Made by a program: the position numbers and the translations under genes. Of a DNA stretch of 23,188 nt, positions 22,318 through 23,188 are shown piece after piece. Source of the stretch: DASQDT01 sp036380435 (GTDB lineage: Bacteria > Acidobacteriota > Blastocatellia > Pyrinomonadales > Pyrinomonadaceae). A model generated the notes under the pieces. The model saw only the letters and a program-made list of their open reading frames with translations, was not told the origin of the DNA and made no database searches. The stretch spans positions 1 to 23,188 of the forward strand of contig DASVES010000437.1 of the NCBI GenBank assembly GCA_036380435.1, written 5' to 3'. Numbering within the stretch: the stretch's first letter is position 1; each line of letters starts with the position of its first letter.

Positions 22318-23188
22318 ATGAAGCGTTGGAAGAAGATCGCGCTCGTGGTTGTGGGCCTGCTGATTCTTTCGCAGGCGCCCTTCGTCTACCGGCGCTACCG
22401 GCTGGGACGGCTCCGCGCGGCCATCGACTCCGTCAACGCCTCGCGCGCTGCCGCTGTGGCCGACGACCCCTTCGTCGATTACAAAGGCGTCCTCCACGTC
22501 CACTCCTCCCTCGGCGGCCACAGCACCGGCACGCTCGACGAGATCGTAGCGGCGGCGCGCGCGAACGAACTCGCGTTCGTCGTGATGACCGAGCACCCGT
22601 CGAAGTACGTGGACACGGTCGCGGCGACACTCAAGGGTACGCATGAAGGCGTCCTCTTCATCAACGGCAGCGAGCTGAGCGCCGCAAACGATGAGCGCCT
22701 GTTCGTCGTGCCCGGCCCCTCCGTGCCGGCCGCCGGCCCCGCCGCGCCGAACGCGCAGGCGCTCGTCGAGCGCGCCCGCGCCGAAGGCCGCCTCGCCCTC
22801 GTCGCCTACCCCGAGAGGATTCGCGACTGGGGACTGCTGCAAGGCTACGACGGCATCGAGGTCTACAACCTCTACACCAACTCCAAACGCATCCGTTACG
22901 GCCTGCTCTTCTTCGACGGTCTCTGGTCTTACCGGAGCCACGCCGACCTCCTGTTCTCGACCTTCTACGAGAGGCCGGACGAGAACCTGCGCCGTTGGGA
23001 CGAGCTGACGGCCGCGCGCGGCCTCCGCCTGTCGGCCGTCGCCGGCAACGACGCCCACTCCAACGTCGGCCTCCGCCTCGGCGACCGCACGGGCAAGGAG
23101 TTCTTAGGCGTCAGCCTCGACCCCTACGAGCGCAGCTTCCGCGTCGTCCGCAACCATGTGCTCCTCGACAGGGCGCAGCCGCTCGCCG
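22318..23188 (+). CDS. Membrane-anchored PHP-domain (metal-dependent phosphoesterase-like) protein, 3'-incomplete
   Basis: 290 codons are present and the gene runs out of the window. ATG 22318 has an in-frame TGA six bases upstream, which fixes the start, but no Shine-Dalgarno is visible, only a T6 tract. Residues 1-6 are basic (MKRWKK), and about 7-23 form one hydrophobic anchor (IALVVVGLLILSQAPFV). The PHP domain follows: GVLHVHSSLGGHS with His60 and His62, VVMTEHP with Glu92 and His93, and AVAGNDAHS with Asp245 and His247, all potential metal ligands. An anchor at the N-terminus suggests the domain lies outside the cytoplasm or on the membrane surface. PHP proteins hydrolyse phosphoesters or cyclic nucleotides, but the substrate here is unknown. 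Confidence 0.88.
   Translation, partial: MKRWKKIALVVVGLLILSQAPFVYRRYRLGRLRAAIDSVNASRAAAVADDPFVDYKGVLHVHSSLGGHSTGTLDEIVAAARANELAFVVMTEHPSKYVDTVAATLKGTHEGVLFINGSELSAANDERLFVVPGPSVPAAGPAAPNAQALVERARAEGRLALVAYPERIRDWGLLQGYDGIEVYNLYTNSKRIRYGLLFFDGLWSYRSHADLLFSTFYERPDENLRRWDELTAARGLRLSAVAGNDAHSNVGLRLGDRTGKEFLGVSLDPYERSFRVVRNHVLLDRAQPLA

Overview
This is a GC-rich bacterial chromosome segment of 23,188 bases. Its repeat content (extragenic palindromes with tandem-heptamer arms), the asparagine-rich lipoprotein tail, the truncated metallopeptidase-like repeat protein and the acyl-ornithine type arginine pathway suggest an Acidobacteriota genome, perhaps class Blastocatellia. That assignment is inference; there is no rRNA gene or other direct taxonomic marker in the window.

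Layout. (1) 2-139: the 3' end of a repeat protein gene, followed by a nested palindromic intergenic element (182-392). (2) 403-9652: an arginine biosynthesis block. On the minus strand, in transcription order, it holds argR, argG, an uncharacterised P-loop NTPase gene, argC, argD, argF' (acyl-ornithine carbamoyltransferase) and argB. argH is divergent on the plus strand. A small two-helix membrane protein gene (4891-5034) sits on the opposite strand between the NTPase gene and argC. Two ARG-box-like operators lie between argR and argH. (3) 9870-10628: a secreted trypsin-like serine protease. (4) 10749-17547: a branched-chain-amino-acid-type (Liv/HAAT) ABC transporter on the minus strand. The order is livK, livH, livM, livG, livF, then a terminator and a second livK-like lipoprotein gene. 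(5) 18057-21783: a group II PLP-dependent (aromatic-type) amino acid decarboxylase and an exported S9 prolyl-oligopeptidase-family peptidase, probably co-transcribed. (6) 21896-22210: a Dabb-domain protein. (7) 22318 to the window end: a membrane-anchored PHP-domain protein, incomplete.

How it works together. ArgB, ArgC and ArgD would make an N-acyl-ornithine. The carbamoyltransferase is of the N-acetyl/N-succinyl-ornithine type, not OTCase, so acylated intermediates should persist to N-acyl-citrulline. ArgG and ArgH then finish arginine after a deacylase that is not encoded here. No argA, argJ or argE is present. The NTPase embedded in the cluster has a dethiobiotin-synthetase/DUF1611-like P-loop, and a characterised DUF1611 enzyme, DgcN, is a glutamate N-acetyltransferase. 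It is therefore a speculative but testable candidate for the missing acylation step. The carbamoyltransferase has Thr where the acetyl enzyme has Glu and the succinyl enzyme has Pro, so the acyl group used is open.

Nearly every gap between genes carries a hairpin element made of tandem 7- or 9-base units in inverted orientation around a short loop. Some supply the stop codons and last residues of the neighbouring genes. They are the most pervasive unexplained structure in the window.
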